From Polyporus tsugae (taxonomy: Eukaryota; Basidiomycota; Agaricomycetes; Polyporales; Polyporaceae), in the NCBI GenBank assembly GCA_024305745.1, contig JAHRBS010000001.1, positions 2,170,001-2,234,000 on the forward strand: a stretch of 64,000 nucleotides of DNA, written 5' to 3'. The translations under genes and the position numbers were made by a program. The notes beneath the pieces are model-generated. The model did not search any database and was not told the DNA's origin. It worked only from the letters and a program-made list of their open reading frames with translations. Of the stretch, positions 33,537 to 43,756 are shown one piece after another (within the stretch, counting starts at the first letter, position 1; each line of letters starts with the position of its first letter).

Positions 33537-35949
33537 TCATGCCTGAGAGCTTGAAGCCTCATTCAGAAGGCTTCCCCCAACTTGATCAACCTCTGGTGGC
33601 CTTCCCAGCCAAGGCCGACCACCATTCTCCTCAAATTCCCACTGTCGTAGGGCATCTTCATCCCAAGTCTTGCCAGCTGTGTTGCCCTCCTTCCACAAAA
33701 ACTGGTCATTGCGGAACTGAATAGGCAGATATTCATTGGTAACGGGATGCCTGGAGAAACATCAATGTCAAGGTTGTATAACCCCATGCAACAGAAGCAA
33801 AGGTACGGGCTACGCACGCATAGTCGGGGTTATACCGGTAGCCACGTGCATAACCAAGCTCCTTCATAAGGTTTGTCGGCGCGTTGCGCACAGGGAGTGG
33901 GACAGGAATTGACGGGTCGAGCTTGGCTGCCTCCTCCGCGCGCTTGTAGCCTTCATACGCGCGAGTCGACTTGGGTGCCTCGGATAGGTACGAGACGAGG
34001 TGGGCGAGGTTGATGCGGCACTCCGGCATGCCGATGACCTGGCATGCCTGGTACGTTGCCATTGCCTAACGACTTAAGGGTCAGCTCGAGAGCAGACGTC
34101 GACAGACACGAAAATGTGACACGTACGAGCGGAAGGGCGTGGCTATCCGCGAGTCCGATATCTTCGCTCGCGCATACAACCATCCGGCGGGCGACGTATA
34201 GCGGGTCCTCGCCGGCCGTGAGCATCCGCGCCAGCCAGTACAGCGCGGCGCTCCCTTGGCTTCCGCGAACGCTCTTGTGGAGCGCAGAGATCATGTCGTA
34301 GTGGCTGTCTCCGGTGCGGTCATAGGCGGTTGCCACCGAACGTCGCAGCGCAGCGAGGAGCTTCGTCTCATCGGAAGTGGTGGGTGCAGACAGGACAAGC
34401 TCAATGAGCGACAATGCCGTCCGTGCGTCACCGCATGAGAGCGCAACTATCGAGGAGAAGACCTTCGACGTGAGCTGAGGATAGGCCGAGGCGAACTCCA
34501 AGCTAGGCTCAGCAGCGTGAGAAGACCCCGCTGAAGCTGTTGAGCCTTGCGTCGAAGGTGGGTGCGTCAGTGGCTCCTCAATGTCCGGCTGCGAGCTCGC
34601 AACGTCACTTGAATCGTCGTCGTCGATGTGCAAGTCGTTCGGAGAAGGCGTGGGCAGCGCACTGCAGGAAGGCCTGACCGAAGCGTCCGTCTCCGACACG
34701 CGCTGGACAGCCTGCGTGACGATCCTTTTGATGTCCTCATCGCTAAGTCGTTCGAGTGTGAACACGCTACGTGCGAAGGGCTTAATTCATGGGATGACGC
34801 ACACGTTGATTTCGCTTACCGACAACGACTGAGCAGCGCACTCGTTAAACGGAAGGATGGGTTTTCCGTCGTTGCGCCTATTAGCTTTTGGTGAGGTTAA
34901 CACGCATAATGGTCATCATTATCGGAAGAGCGGTACCTGCAAGTGCCCTTGTTCAAGGAAAGGCAGGAAGATGTCCTGTCCCAAACAGTAAGTGATTACG
35001 CACGGCTGAAATCGAGGTTCAGGGCCCTCATACCTGCTGGGCTTTGTTGAACCTATGAACCTCGTCAAGGAACAGCACGGTGCGCCTGGGGAGAAAATAT
35101 GCACACTCAGTAACATGCCACAAGAGCACTCGTGTAGCCGATTACCTGCCTGTGAGCGCAAGAAGATTCTTCGCTTCATCCACAACCAACCGCACATCGG
35201 CGATCCCGGAGTCAGTTGCGCTCAGCTCTTTGAATACAGCATCGGTGCGGCTCGCCAACAATCGCGCAAGCGTCGTCTTGCCACATCTAGATTCCCAAGG
35301 GTCACATCAGAGCGAAGGGATACGAGGAAAACACGAGGCAGAAACGCACCCAGGCGGTCCCCAGAAGATGATACTACCCGTAGCTCCGCGGTCGAGAAGG
35401 CTCATTAGCAGTGAGCCAGGCTCGGTCAAGTGAGACTGGCCGACGAATTCGTCCAGTGAGCGTGGTCGGAGGCGTTCGGCCAAGGGCGCGGCGGACTGCA
35501 ACCGGGAGGAAACAGTGACCCTGGGGCGTTTGAGAGGGGTGGCTTCCGGGGCGAACGCGTCTTCGATCTCGCTGTGCTTTCGCGTATGGGCAGCTTTGGA
35601 AGAGGCCGCTGCATAGTATGCTCCTGGACTAGCATGCTGACCCTTGCCGGAGGGCGTGAAGAGGGAGGTGATGGAAGTCTGGGACATCTTGCCCTTCTGC
35701 GTGCTTGAGAATGTCGCTGAGGGCCGATCCTCATTGGAACAATTGTTGTCGAGGTGCACGTTGATATCTCGTTCCAAAACAGGCTTGGAGCATACCGGGC
35801 TTGAATGCACGTTTGAAGGTTAGCGCATGTAATAGTCAAGTGATGGAATTGCGACTATACCAAGTGACTACATAAGACGCGTCAAGCATTGGTCTGTAGT
35901 CCTGATCAGATATGCGTGACGTACCTTTTTGGTTCCCAGGTGCACTCAT
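33537..35949 (-). CDS. MGS1: MGS1/WRNIP1-type AAA+ ATPase
   Basis: Replication-fork maintenance ATPase. The N-terminal exon carries [20 protein letters not shown], resembling a Rad18-type (UBZ4) ubiquitin-binding zinc finger. The PCNA-box-like QTSITSLF follows. The AAA+ core reads [19 protein letters not shown], Walker A GPPGCGKTT (split by an intron near 35318), Walker [12 protein letters not shown], then [13 protein letters not shown] and [20 protein letters not shown]. The C-terminal domain has [20 protein letters not shown] and [17 protein letters not shown]. It ends [16 protein letters not shown] followed by [13 protein letters not shown]. The region between sensor segments has an acidic insertion ([12 protein letters not shown]). 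The joint between the first exon (ATG 35949) and the zinc-finger exon is unresolved: phases do not match and the first finger Cys is not found. The convergent SET gene stops 211 bp away. Confidence 0.85.
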
Positions 35950-36617
35950 CTTTCTACCTGCACCAGTCACTCACGACGCACATACGGCGGGGACACAGTA
36001 GATGATGGAAGCGAGAGCGAGACAAAGTCGGCCGTCGCGGAAGTCGGTCATGCGAATATTAAGCCAAGACGCGTCAGTCACGTGTGCCCATGCTATCGCT
36101 TCACGGTCACCGGTCAGACTCAGAGTTGACCAAAGCTCGACACTGGACAGAATTCCAACTCTACGTCGATCGACTCCGCCACTCTTGTGTTGGAGGACTT
36201 CGGGATCACACCAGGTCGCCGTCGGATCGGTTGGGTAACCTGGTCCTCCCCTCGCTCACGGCCTCACGCAACATTGACGTGAATGATAAGCCGTGGCCCG
36301 CGCTACCCGCGCGGAGCTCATGGGAGCCGCGGGGTATCCCTGGCGAACGGAATGCGGAGACCGCCTACGGATGAGACGAGTGCGGAGATTGTACTGTAGG
36401 GAGGGGGTCATGAGTGCGCGAGTGTGGCCGAGATGTGGAGCAGATTGAGTTCGTCGACATTTGGTTGGATCGATTGCAAGCTCCGTCTCTTTCTCCGTCC
36501 CGGTCCCCGATCGCGACCAGGTCCACTCCCACTTAAGTTACTTAACTCTCCTTCTCCCACCTTTCTTCCACCCCCTCACCCACTCTTCAAAATCACCCCC
36601 TCTCCCCTAGCACCACC
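35950..36617. other. Divergent intergenic region
   Basis: 668 bp between the starts of the MGS1 and pyroglutamyl peptidase genes. A pyrimidine-rich tract (about 36530-36610) precedes the peptidase ATG, as is common in fungal core promoters. Nothing else seen. Confidence 0.5.
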
Positions 36618-37753
36618 ATGCCGCCTATTGTCCCCGCCACCGACGGAATCGACCCCAATGCGCTCCGTGTCCTCATAACTGGTTTTGGCGTGCGTTGTTC
36701 GCATCCTCAGTCTTTTCTTTCTCCAACACTTATAGCACCGGACTCCGATCCTCCTCCGCTGCCTCGCACAAAGCCTTGGGGCAAGTACGTCGAAAACCCA
36801 TCATGGCTCGCCGTCAAGCCCCTCCACAATACCATCCTCTACAAGGACCCTCCCGCGGAACTTCTTGTGCCCAGCGATCAGACCGCGATTATCACCGACG
36901 AAATGGAAGAATTCCTCCGTCGCCCTCAGCAGATCCACATCACTGCTCTCCAGATCCCCGTCTCCTACCAAGCCGTCCTCAGCACCGTTCCCGGCCTCCA
37001 TGGTCGGCCCCCCGTCCTCCCCAGTCCGAATGATCCCAAATTCGCCGTCCCTCCACCCCCGGCTAGCGGGTACGACTTCATCTTCCACGTCGGAGTCGCC
37101 GGACGTGGTCCCCTCCGTATTGAGCGGATAAGCCACAAGAACGGATACCGCATGAAGGACGGAGGCGGAGAGTACGCACCCATCGTTCACCTACCAAAGG
37201 ACACGATCGGAATCGACGCAGAGGCCGAGCTCGCGCGCATGGAGCGCATGTTAGTCAGCGGGACTGTCGATGTTCCGGGGTTACCAATGGCCCCCGGCGG
37301 CGCGGAGGTGGTAGACATTCCCCCCGCACCGAACCGCGGGTTCGGCAAGGGATATGAGACCTTCGCGGACGAGCTCTCGACCGAGATCGACGTACCGAAG
37401 CTTATCGTGCACCTGAAGGAGAACGGTATCGACGTGCGTCTCTGCCCCTGCATTCTTCTAATCTTTGTGCGCTTGGTCGACTGATCGTACACGCCCATCG
37501 CCTGCAGCAGGTGTACTCGTCGATGGACGCCGGTCATTTCTTGTGCGACTTCATCTTCTATTGCTCGCTCGCAGAGGCAAAGCGGCAAGTTGCCCCGCAG
37601 GATAAGTTCAAGGAACGGAACACGCCAATCAAGAGTACTCCTGTGCTCTTCATGCACTGCCCCCCGGCGGACCAGCCGTTGAGTACGGAGCAGGTCACCG
37701 ACGCCATTCAGCGGGTGGTTCTCTGGGTCTGCGGGCGGTTTCACCAACCGTAA
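36618..37753 (+). CDS. Pyroglutamyl peptidase I (family C15)
   Basis: Cysteine peptidase that removes N-terminal pyroglutamate. Three exons (36618-36689, 36774-37433, 37511-37753) give 324 residues, longer than the roughly 215 of bacterial forms because of inserted loops. The joined exons 1 and 2 read TGFGPWGKYVENPSWLAV, the substrate-binding start of the family. The catalytic Glu is in RIERISHKNGY. The catalytic Cys is in SMDAGHFLCDFIFYCSLAE. The catalytic His is in VLFMHCPP. The 84-nt first intron (donor GTGCGT, acceptor AAAG) is in frame and stop-free. Reading through it would insert 28 residues into the active-site loop, so the spliced form is taken as the enzyme. Confidence 0.85.
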
Positions 37754-38449
37754 GCAACACCAGTCCATGATATCCTCACACCCTTTTCTCGTTTGCCTCC
37801 AGTGCACGGAACGGCCAAGGGGCGAACACGCAGTGCTTGATCGTTTAAGGCGGTGTTGTATGTTTCGGTTCTCAGCTTCTCTGTATCATGTCCCGTCACG
37901 TCTCGTCTGCCGCGCATTCGCATGTTATACCACGACATCCGCATTCGTCGCACGTGTAGCTATTTACCTGTATGACATACCCATTCATCACACCTTGGCG
38001 ACAGCAGCCACTCACAAAGTCACATTGCCTCATTGTCCCGTCCCAACCGGGAGCTGCGCTCGAGCCAGTAGGACGTCTCAGGTAACCACCGCCCTCCCAT
38101 GAGCCCATCCTCCGAATCAGCAGTTGAACATACCAGCGCGCGACCATTGGCCGCCCCGCCAGCCCCTTCTGGCAGCAATCTGGAATTCAGAGGGAGCTGA
38201 ATCATCTGTACGCTGCCCCCGCGAATTGTCTCGCGCGCGATTCGCTGCAAGGGAGGCGCGACGAGAAGGGCATCACGTGCGAGAAGAGTACATATACACC
38301 TTGACCGCACCTCATCATGGCACAAGCAGCCCGCCCCCCTCGAAACCCGTCCTCGGACACAACGCGATTGCCATCAGAGTCCTCGCGCCTCTCGTCACAC
38401 ATCGCACGCCAGACTAGCGCTCCGCTTTTTGCAAGAACGATCTGAAGGG
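37754..38449. other. Intergenic region upstream of APS kinase
   Basis: 696 bp with no supportable gene. It holds the 3' end of the peptidase gene and the APS kinase promoter with a TCACGTG box. Confidence 0.5.
38273..38279 (+). promoter_or_regulatory. TCACGTG box upstream of APS kinase
   Basis: TCACGTG lies about 170 bp before the APS kinase start. In yeast this sequence binds Cbf1, which with Met4 controls MET14 and other sulfur genes. CACGTG also occurs several times elsewhere in this GC-rich window, so the link is suggestive only. Confidence 0.35.
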
Positions 38450-39539
38450 ATGTCCACCAACATCACTTTCCACCAAGGTGCGGACGCGCGTGCCTTGGGC
38501 GATGCCACTAGTGGTGCTTATGGGCAAACGCTGATCGGTTGTGCGCGTTATGACCATTGCAGGCTCGGTGAACGTGGAGGAGCGCGCGACGTTGCTCTCC
38601 CAGAAGGGGGTCACGATCTGGTTCACGGGGCTGAGCGCGAGTGGGAAGGTGCGTGCGATCTGCATCAGCCGTCCCGCGAGCGGAGCAACTAACGACTTGC
38701 CATCTGCTTCGCGCCATCCCCCTCTGATGTCATCGTATCCGTCGTGTCCGTTGCGGGGTGGGCATGCGGGGGTCGCGGGGTGCAGTCGACGATCGCCTGC
38801 GCGCTCGAGCAGCACCTCCTGCACCTCCACAGGTTCACGTACCGGCTCGACGGGGACAACGTCCGCTTCGGGCTGAACAAGGACCTTGGGTTCGACGAGA
38901 AGTCGCGCAACGAGAACATCCGCAGAATCGGCGAGGTGCGTTCCGTCCCCCGCACCGCACCCTCCCTTCTCTTCCCTTCGTCCCATACCTCTTGCTCATG
39001 TACGATTTCCTACTCCCCGTTTCCCCGCGCATGCTCCCGCATGCTCCATATTCTTCACATCCACCTATTCATCCCGCATGCTATGCGCCGCTTCCCCGGT
39101 GCCCACACTCCCACCCCGTTCTATTGCATTCCGCCGAATAGGTCTCGAAGCTCTTCGCAGACTCGTGCTGCATCACCCTCACCGCGTTCATCTCACCGTA
39201 CCGTGCGGACCGCGCGGTCGCGCGCGAGCTGCACGAGAAGGCGGGCCTCGCGTTCGTCGAGGTCTTCGTCGACGCGCCGCTCAGCGTCGTTGAGCAGCGC
39301 GATCCCAAGGGCCTCTACAAGAAGGCGCGTGCCGGCGAGATCAAGGGTGCGTCCCTCTCTATTGCTAGCTCTGTCCACGTTCCTGACCAACTCGACACCC
39401 CCACGCAGACTTCACTGGGATTTCGGCGCCGTACGAGGCGCCCGAGAGCCCAGAGGTCCACATCAAGACGGACGAGTGCGACGTGACGGAGGCCGTGCGG
39501 CGCATCACCCAGTACCTCACGGAGAACAAGTTCATCTAA
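38450..39539 (+). CDS. MET14: Adenylylsulfate (APS) kinase
   Basis: Phosphorylates adenosine 5'-phosphosulfate to PAPS in sulfate assimilation. Five exons. Exon 1 gives [10 protein letters not shown]. Exon 2 gives [20 protein letters not shown] and the P-loop GLSASGK, split by a 137-nt intron from [12 protein letters not shown]. Then come [17 protein letters not shown] and [14 protein letters not shown]. After a roughly 200-nt intron follow [40 protein letters not shown], and finally [20 protein letters not shown], ending NKFI. All the kinase's nucleotide- and APS-binding motifs are present. The length, about 200 residues, is normal for the monofunctional fungal enzyme. The ATG at 38450 matches the conserved short leader of fungal Met14. 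Confidence 0.95.
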
Positions 39540-40036
39540 GTTATTGCTCATGGATATCGATATCTGTTCCGCGCATTCATTCCGTTGCACTATAATCTTG
39601 GTACATATGTACAACTAGACAGACACTAGGTTTCAATGCAGATACCACCAAGTATCCCAGTACGATAGGCCTTCTGCAAGCCTACCGGTGTTTACGAAAG
39701 CTCTGGGGGCATGCTTACCCTAAACTTCGCCATTTTTATTGCAAAGCAAGGAGCGTTTGCCTCGAGAATTGTGGTTAATATCGCTGGTGGTAATACGGTT
39801 GGAGAACTGAGGTTTTAAAAGCACATCCAGAAGAGAAGTCGTGTAAGTGTACAAAATGCAGGAAGCCGGTCATGATATACTGTACATGCAGGAATGTCTC
39901 TAGAGCACGGGCCGATGATGCAGAAAACATCCAGAGAGTACTCACAACTTGAGATCCTCAGCAGCGCAAATGGAGAGACCTAAGGAGCTAACAACCGACG
40001 CAAAACCATCGCGCGATCACCTTACACATGTAAAAG
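39540..40036. other. Convergent intergenic region
   Basis: About 500 bp between the stops of APS kinase and the GC kinase gene. No motif, frame or repeat seen. Confidence 0.5.
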
Positions 40037-43000
40037 CTACTCGAGCGCAACAGGCACCGGATAGGGAGCAGGAGCGGCTGTCCAACCGTCCGGGGGCGGA
40101 AGGGGCTCGTCCTGAAGGTAGCGATCGTACACGACGACGTCCTCCGTCTCCTCCTCGATCGTGAGTTGGTCCTGCGCGGCGCGGTCGAGCATCTGCACGA
40201 GCCCCACCTCCACGATGGACATCCACTTCTGCAGGTCGTCGACCGTCCGCGCGAGCTCCGCGTGCGTCAGCTCGTGCGAGTGCATGAGTGGCCCTAGGTC
40301 TAGTGGCCGTATGGGAGGGAGGTCGGAGGGAACGGCGGTGAGCGTCTGGGAGCCGCCGAGGGAGAGGGATCGTGAGTGCGACGAGTAGGACGTTTCTGAC
40401 ATGGACATCATGCGAAGGTCGGTGGAGGACATGTTCGGCTGTGATGAGAGGGAGTTCAGGGAGGTCGTCGAGGACGAAGCGGTCGAGTTCAGCTGTGTGA
40501 GGCTGTGCGGTGACTTGGCGGATCTTGCAGCTAAGGGATAGGGTGCTGGTGACGGGGGTAGAAGATCTACGTGGCTTTGCTTATGCTCGAAGTTGATGGT
40601 CGGGATCTATGGATAGAAGTGAGGTGAGGCATATTTTAGACGAGCCGTATGCGTTACCTTCAAGACATCCCGGAGACCAGGGAGATGCATGCCCGAGGAT
40701 GTACTAAATGAAGACTCCGCCGGACTACCACTACGGTCTTGACTTCTAGCAAACGGTCGGATGGGCATATCGAGGGCAGGAGCAGACGCTAGACGGTTCA
40801 GGCTGGGCCGCCTGGACGGCGTCTTCGGATTCATGATGGAGTTTTGTGCAGCAGCGAACGGGCTTGATTCTGTTGTTGCCGTGGCCGACCTTGCGCGCAT
40901 AATAGGCGGCGGTGTCGGAAGGGATCCCCCAGGCGAAGCAAGGCGCTTAGGGATGATGGACGCATCCAACGACTGAGAAGTCTGGTGGATACTGGAGGAA
41001 GTGGAAATCGTGGAAATCGTAGAGACGCTGGAATGTGTCGGTGATCGTCGGTCGTGCCCATGGTTGAGCTGAAACGTTGGTGTGGGAGAAGTAGTAGCAG
41101 CATCTCGGTCGGCACTGAGAGGGCTTGGGGCTATGGGTGGGAAGCGGAAATCGGGGGTAGCAAGGTTGCGTTCTCGAGGTGTGGAGGGAGCTGGAAGGGA
41201 GGATAGTCCGGCGACGCTACTTTGCGATCGTTCCAGATTCATAGGCGGCAGCCTCGTAGTCGTATGCTCGGGGGAGGAAAAGGACAGGACGATAGGGGGT
41301 GGACTATCGACCGTGGCGCCTACGGGCAAGGACTCCGGTATTTCGATATCCGGCACGCCACGATTCGACCTTACTTCACGGTATGCTGGGGCGGTCTTGT
41401 TGGATGGTGGAATTGAGGGGGGTTCGTCACTGTCCGCCAAGGTAGGAGCTGGTGCAAGCATCCGTGGGATTCCAGGACCGAGAGGGGGAAGGCGTTCCCG
41501 TTTTCGTTCAACAGGAGAAACAGGAGGAGGCTCATTCTCATCTTGTTCGCCACCAAAAGACTTTGAACGAGCAGTCAACGCCTTTGGAGGAAACACGAAA
41601 CTGGCTTGTTTCGCAGTGCGTAGGTCCTCGCCGAGGGTGGGTTCGGGTGTGGCCAACCCCCTAGAAGGGCTACGACCGCGTGCAGGGGTGGTAGAGACGT
41701 TAAGAGATGGGTTCATCAACAGAGGGTCGTCGGACGGCGTCTCGAACGTGGGCATGCGGAAAGGTTCTGGCGGAGGGGGGTCACCATAATCAAAGAGGTT
41801 CCGCAGCCTAGGAGGGACGTTCGAGATGGGTGGAGGTCGGACAGTCGACTGTCCGCCTGCCAATTCGTCTTCCAACAACGTGAGCAGCGAGCTGTCGGGC
41901 TCAAAGTTGTCGACACTAGACGTCGATCTTCCTCTAACTGTATCGAACTCCCATGGGGTTTCGTCTTCAACGGGCGTGTCTGCGTACTGACTAAGGGGCC
42001 CATAAGACTACGGTTCTCAGGACGTGGCGACGATTGCGGCAGGGACGTACTTGCGCTCTCGTTCCTCTTCTTCCTCCCACGGAAGAGGTACGGCCATGCT
42101 CGCACGAGTACCGCCGCCTTTAGTCCACGCATCGTAGCGGAGGATCAGGTCTTTCAAGACGGTGATAGGTACTTTGCGGATTAACATAATCCACTTGGTC
42201 TTGGATAATTCGTCGGCGGAGAGTCGCTGCAGCCATATGGTGTGAGCTACCTGGAGACAGAGCGAGAATGGACATACGCACATCGCTTGGCGACTCTCGC
42301 AAACATGCCGCCACAAAGTCCCGCAGCTCTTTGCTTCCCTCCCCTTCAGCTAACCTCGGCGGCTTCATGCGCGGGATTAGTTGGATGAGCTTGGCCTGGT
42401 CTACGATGTGCGAATTGGGGGCGCTCCCCTTGATCATTTCGTAGATCATGATGCCCAAGCTCCAGATGTCAGCCTTGGTGTCGTATGCAGATGCATGGGC
42501 AACCTCGGGCGCCATCCAGTGCGGTGTACCAACAAGAGTGTTCCGCTTGCTAGAAGCGGTGACCAGGAGCGCGGAGACACCAAAGTCGCATATCATGACC
42601 TTCCCCGTAGAAGTAACGAGGATATTGGCGGCCTTGAGGTCGCGATGTATGATCGACGACTTGTGGAGGTAGCTGAGACCATTCAAGACCTCGCGGGTGA
42701 TGACCGAAACGTACTTCTCCTCCACGACGCTATCCTTGCACGCCTTCATGAGTGTCCGAACGCTTCCCCCCTGCGCATACTCCATGACGATCCAGACCCT
42801 TGGGCCATCCATGAAGCAACCGAAGTACTTCGTGACATTGGGCGCGTCCCGGAGCTGAGTGAGGAGGGCGACCTCGCGCTGGATGTCCCCCACATCGTCG
42901 TCCTCGGTGTCTAGGTCGATGATCTTGAGCGCGACTACCTCGCCCGTGCGGAGGTCCCTGCCCTTGTGCACGGAGCCATATGCGCCCTTTCCCACGGTTT

Positions 43001-43040
43001 CAAGACGTTGGTAAAGCTGATGGACAGAGACGGGCGGCAT
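40037..43040 (-). CDS. NAK1: Germinal-centre (Ste20-like) kinase, NAK1/KIC1 type
   Basis: Serine/threonine kinase of the MOR/RAM network that controls cell polarity and separation. Exon 1 (from 43040) has the whole catalytic domain: GKGAYGSVHKGRDL (P-loop), VVALKIIDLD (catalytic Lys), IIHRDLKAANILV, MICDFGVSA, and VGTPHWMAPEVA, the GCK activation-loop signature. Exon 2 gives LSADELSKTKWIMLIRKVPI and LKDLILRYDAWTKGGGTRAS, the C-terminal block specific to fungal Nak1/Kic1. Exon 3 opens with SYGPLSQYADTPVEDETPWE and is followed by about 400 disordered Ser/Pro residues. The last exons give a helical tail ending PVPVALE. Stop TAG is at 40037-40039. Total about 900 residues. Confidence 0.9.
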
Positions 43041-43387
43041 CGTTTATCGTTCCTACTAGGAGAAGGTGGGGTGTGCAGGGACAGGGAGCGTGGAGAAGAC
43101 TTTGGATGTTGAGAACCAGCCCAAGGAGAAGAATCATGGAGAAGCAGTACCGCGACGAGCAGCAACCGGGTTACGTGTCAAGCAAGGCTAGCGGCAGAGA
43201 AGAACATGAGGCAGATTGACCGAGCTCAGCGACGAGGACAGAGACAAGCGCGAGGCTGAGCATTCCATGGACTCGCGCCCGGCGCTCTTCGCTGACGTCT
43301 TTTACTTGTCGATCGAGCACAGCTTCCGTACACCGTGTCTCCAGGAACACTAAGTAACACTTGTGTGTTCTGACGACGATCGGCTGT

Positions 43388-43406
43388 CGTTCGGGGACGG
43401 CGAACG
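43388..43406. repeat. Dyad CGTTCG-N7-CGAACG, copy 1
   Basis: Perfect 6-bp inverted arms with a 7-base spacer. A second copy with a 6-base spacer lies 119 bp to the right. It could bind a dimeric regulator of NAK1, whose start is about 350 bp away. Confidence 0.35.
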
Positions 43407-43506
43407 ATGTACATCGTTAGCTGCCCTCAGGGACAATAAGCGAGCGGAACATCTGACGTGAGTAACAGCGCACGGAGTGATCGTACGGAGAGCGTGCTCA
43501 TCTCAA

Positions 43507-43524
43507 CGTTCGGGAAGACGAACG
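43507..43524. repeat. Dyad CGTTCG-N6-CGAACG, copy 2
   Basis: Second copy of the dyad in the NAK1 upstream region, with the same arms and a one-base-shorter spacer. Confidence 0.35.
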
Positions 43525-43756
43525 ATCAGGGGAGCGGATGGGGTCTCGAGGTCTCACGTATCTATAGGCAGCATCGTAGCTGAAATATTATAAGCGATAG
43601 TGGGCTATATGATGGCAATGGGAGTGAAAAGGGAGTGCACAGGGAAGAATAGATAGCGCGTAGTCAAGCGGGAGGTAGCGCAGTTCGAAAAAATACAGGA
43701 AGACATCAGAAAACACACGGACAATAACGTGCTGTTGGCATGATAGAGGGAGGGAT

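Larger units (their letters stand above)
43041..43756. other. Intergenic region upstream of NAK1
   Basis: 716 bp between the NAK1 start and the end of the GH28 pseudogene. It contains two similar CGTTCG/CGAACG dyads (43388-43406 and 43507-43524) and no gene. Confidence 0.5.
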
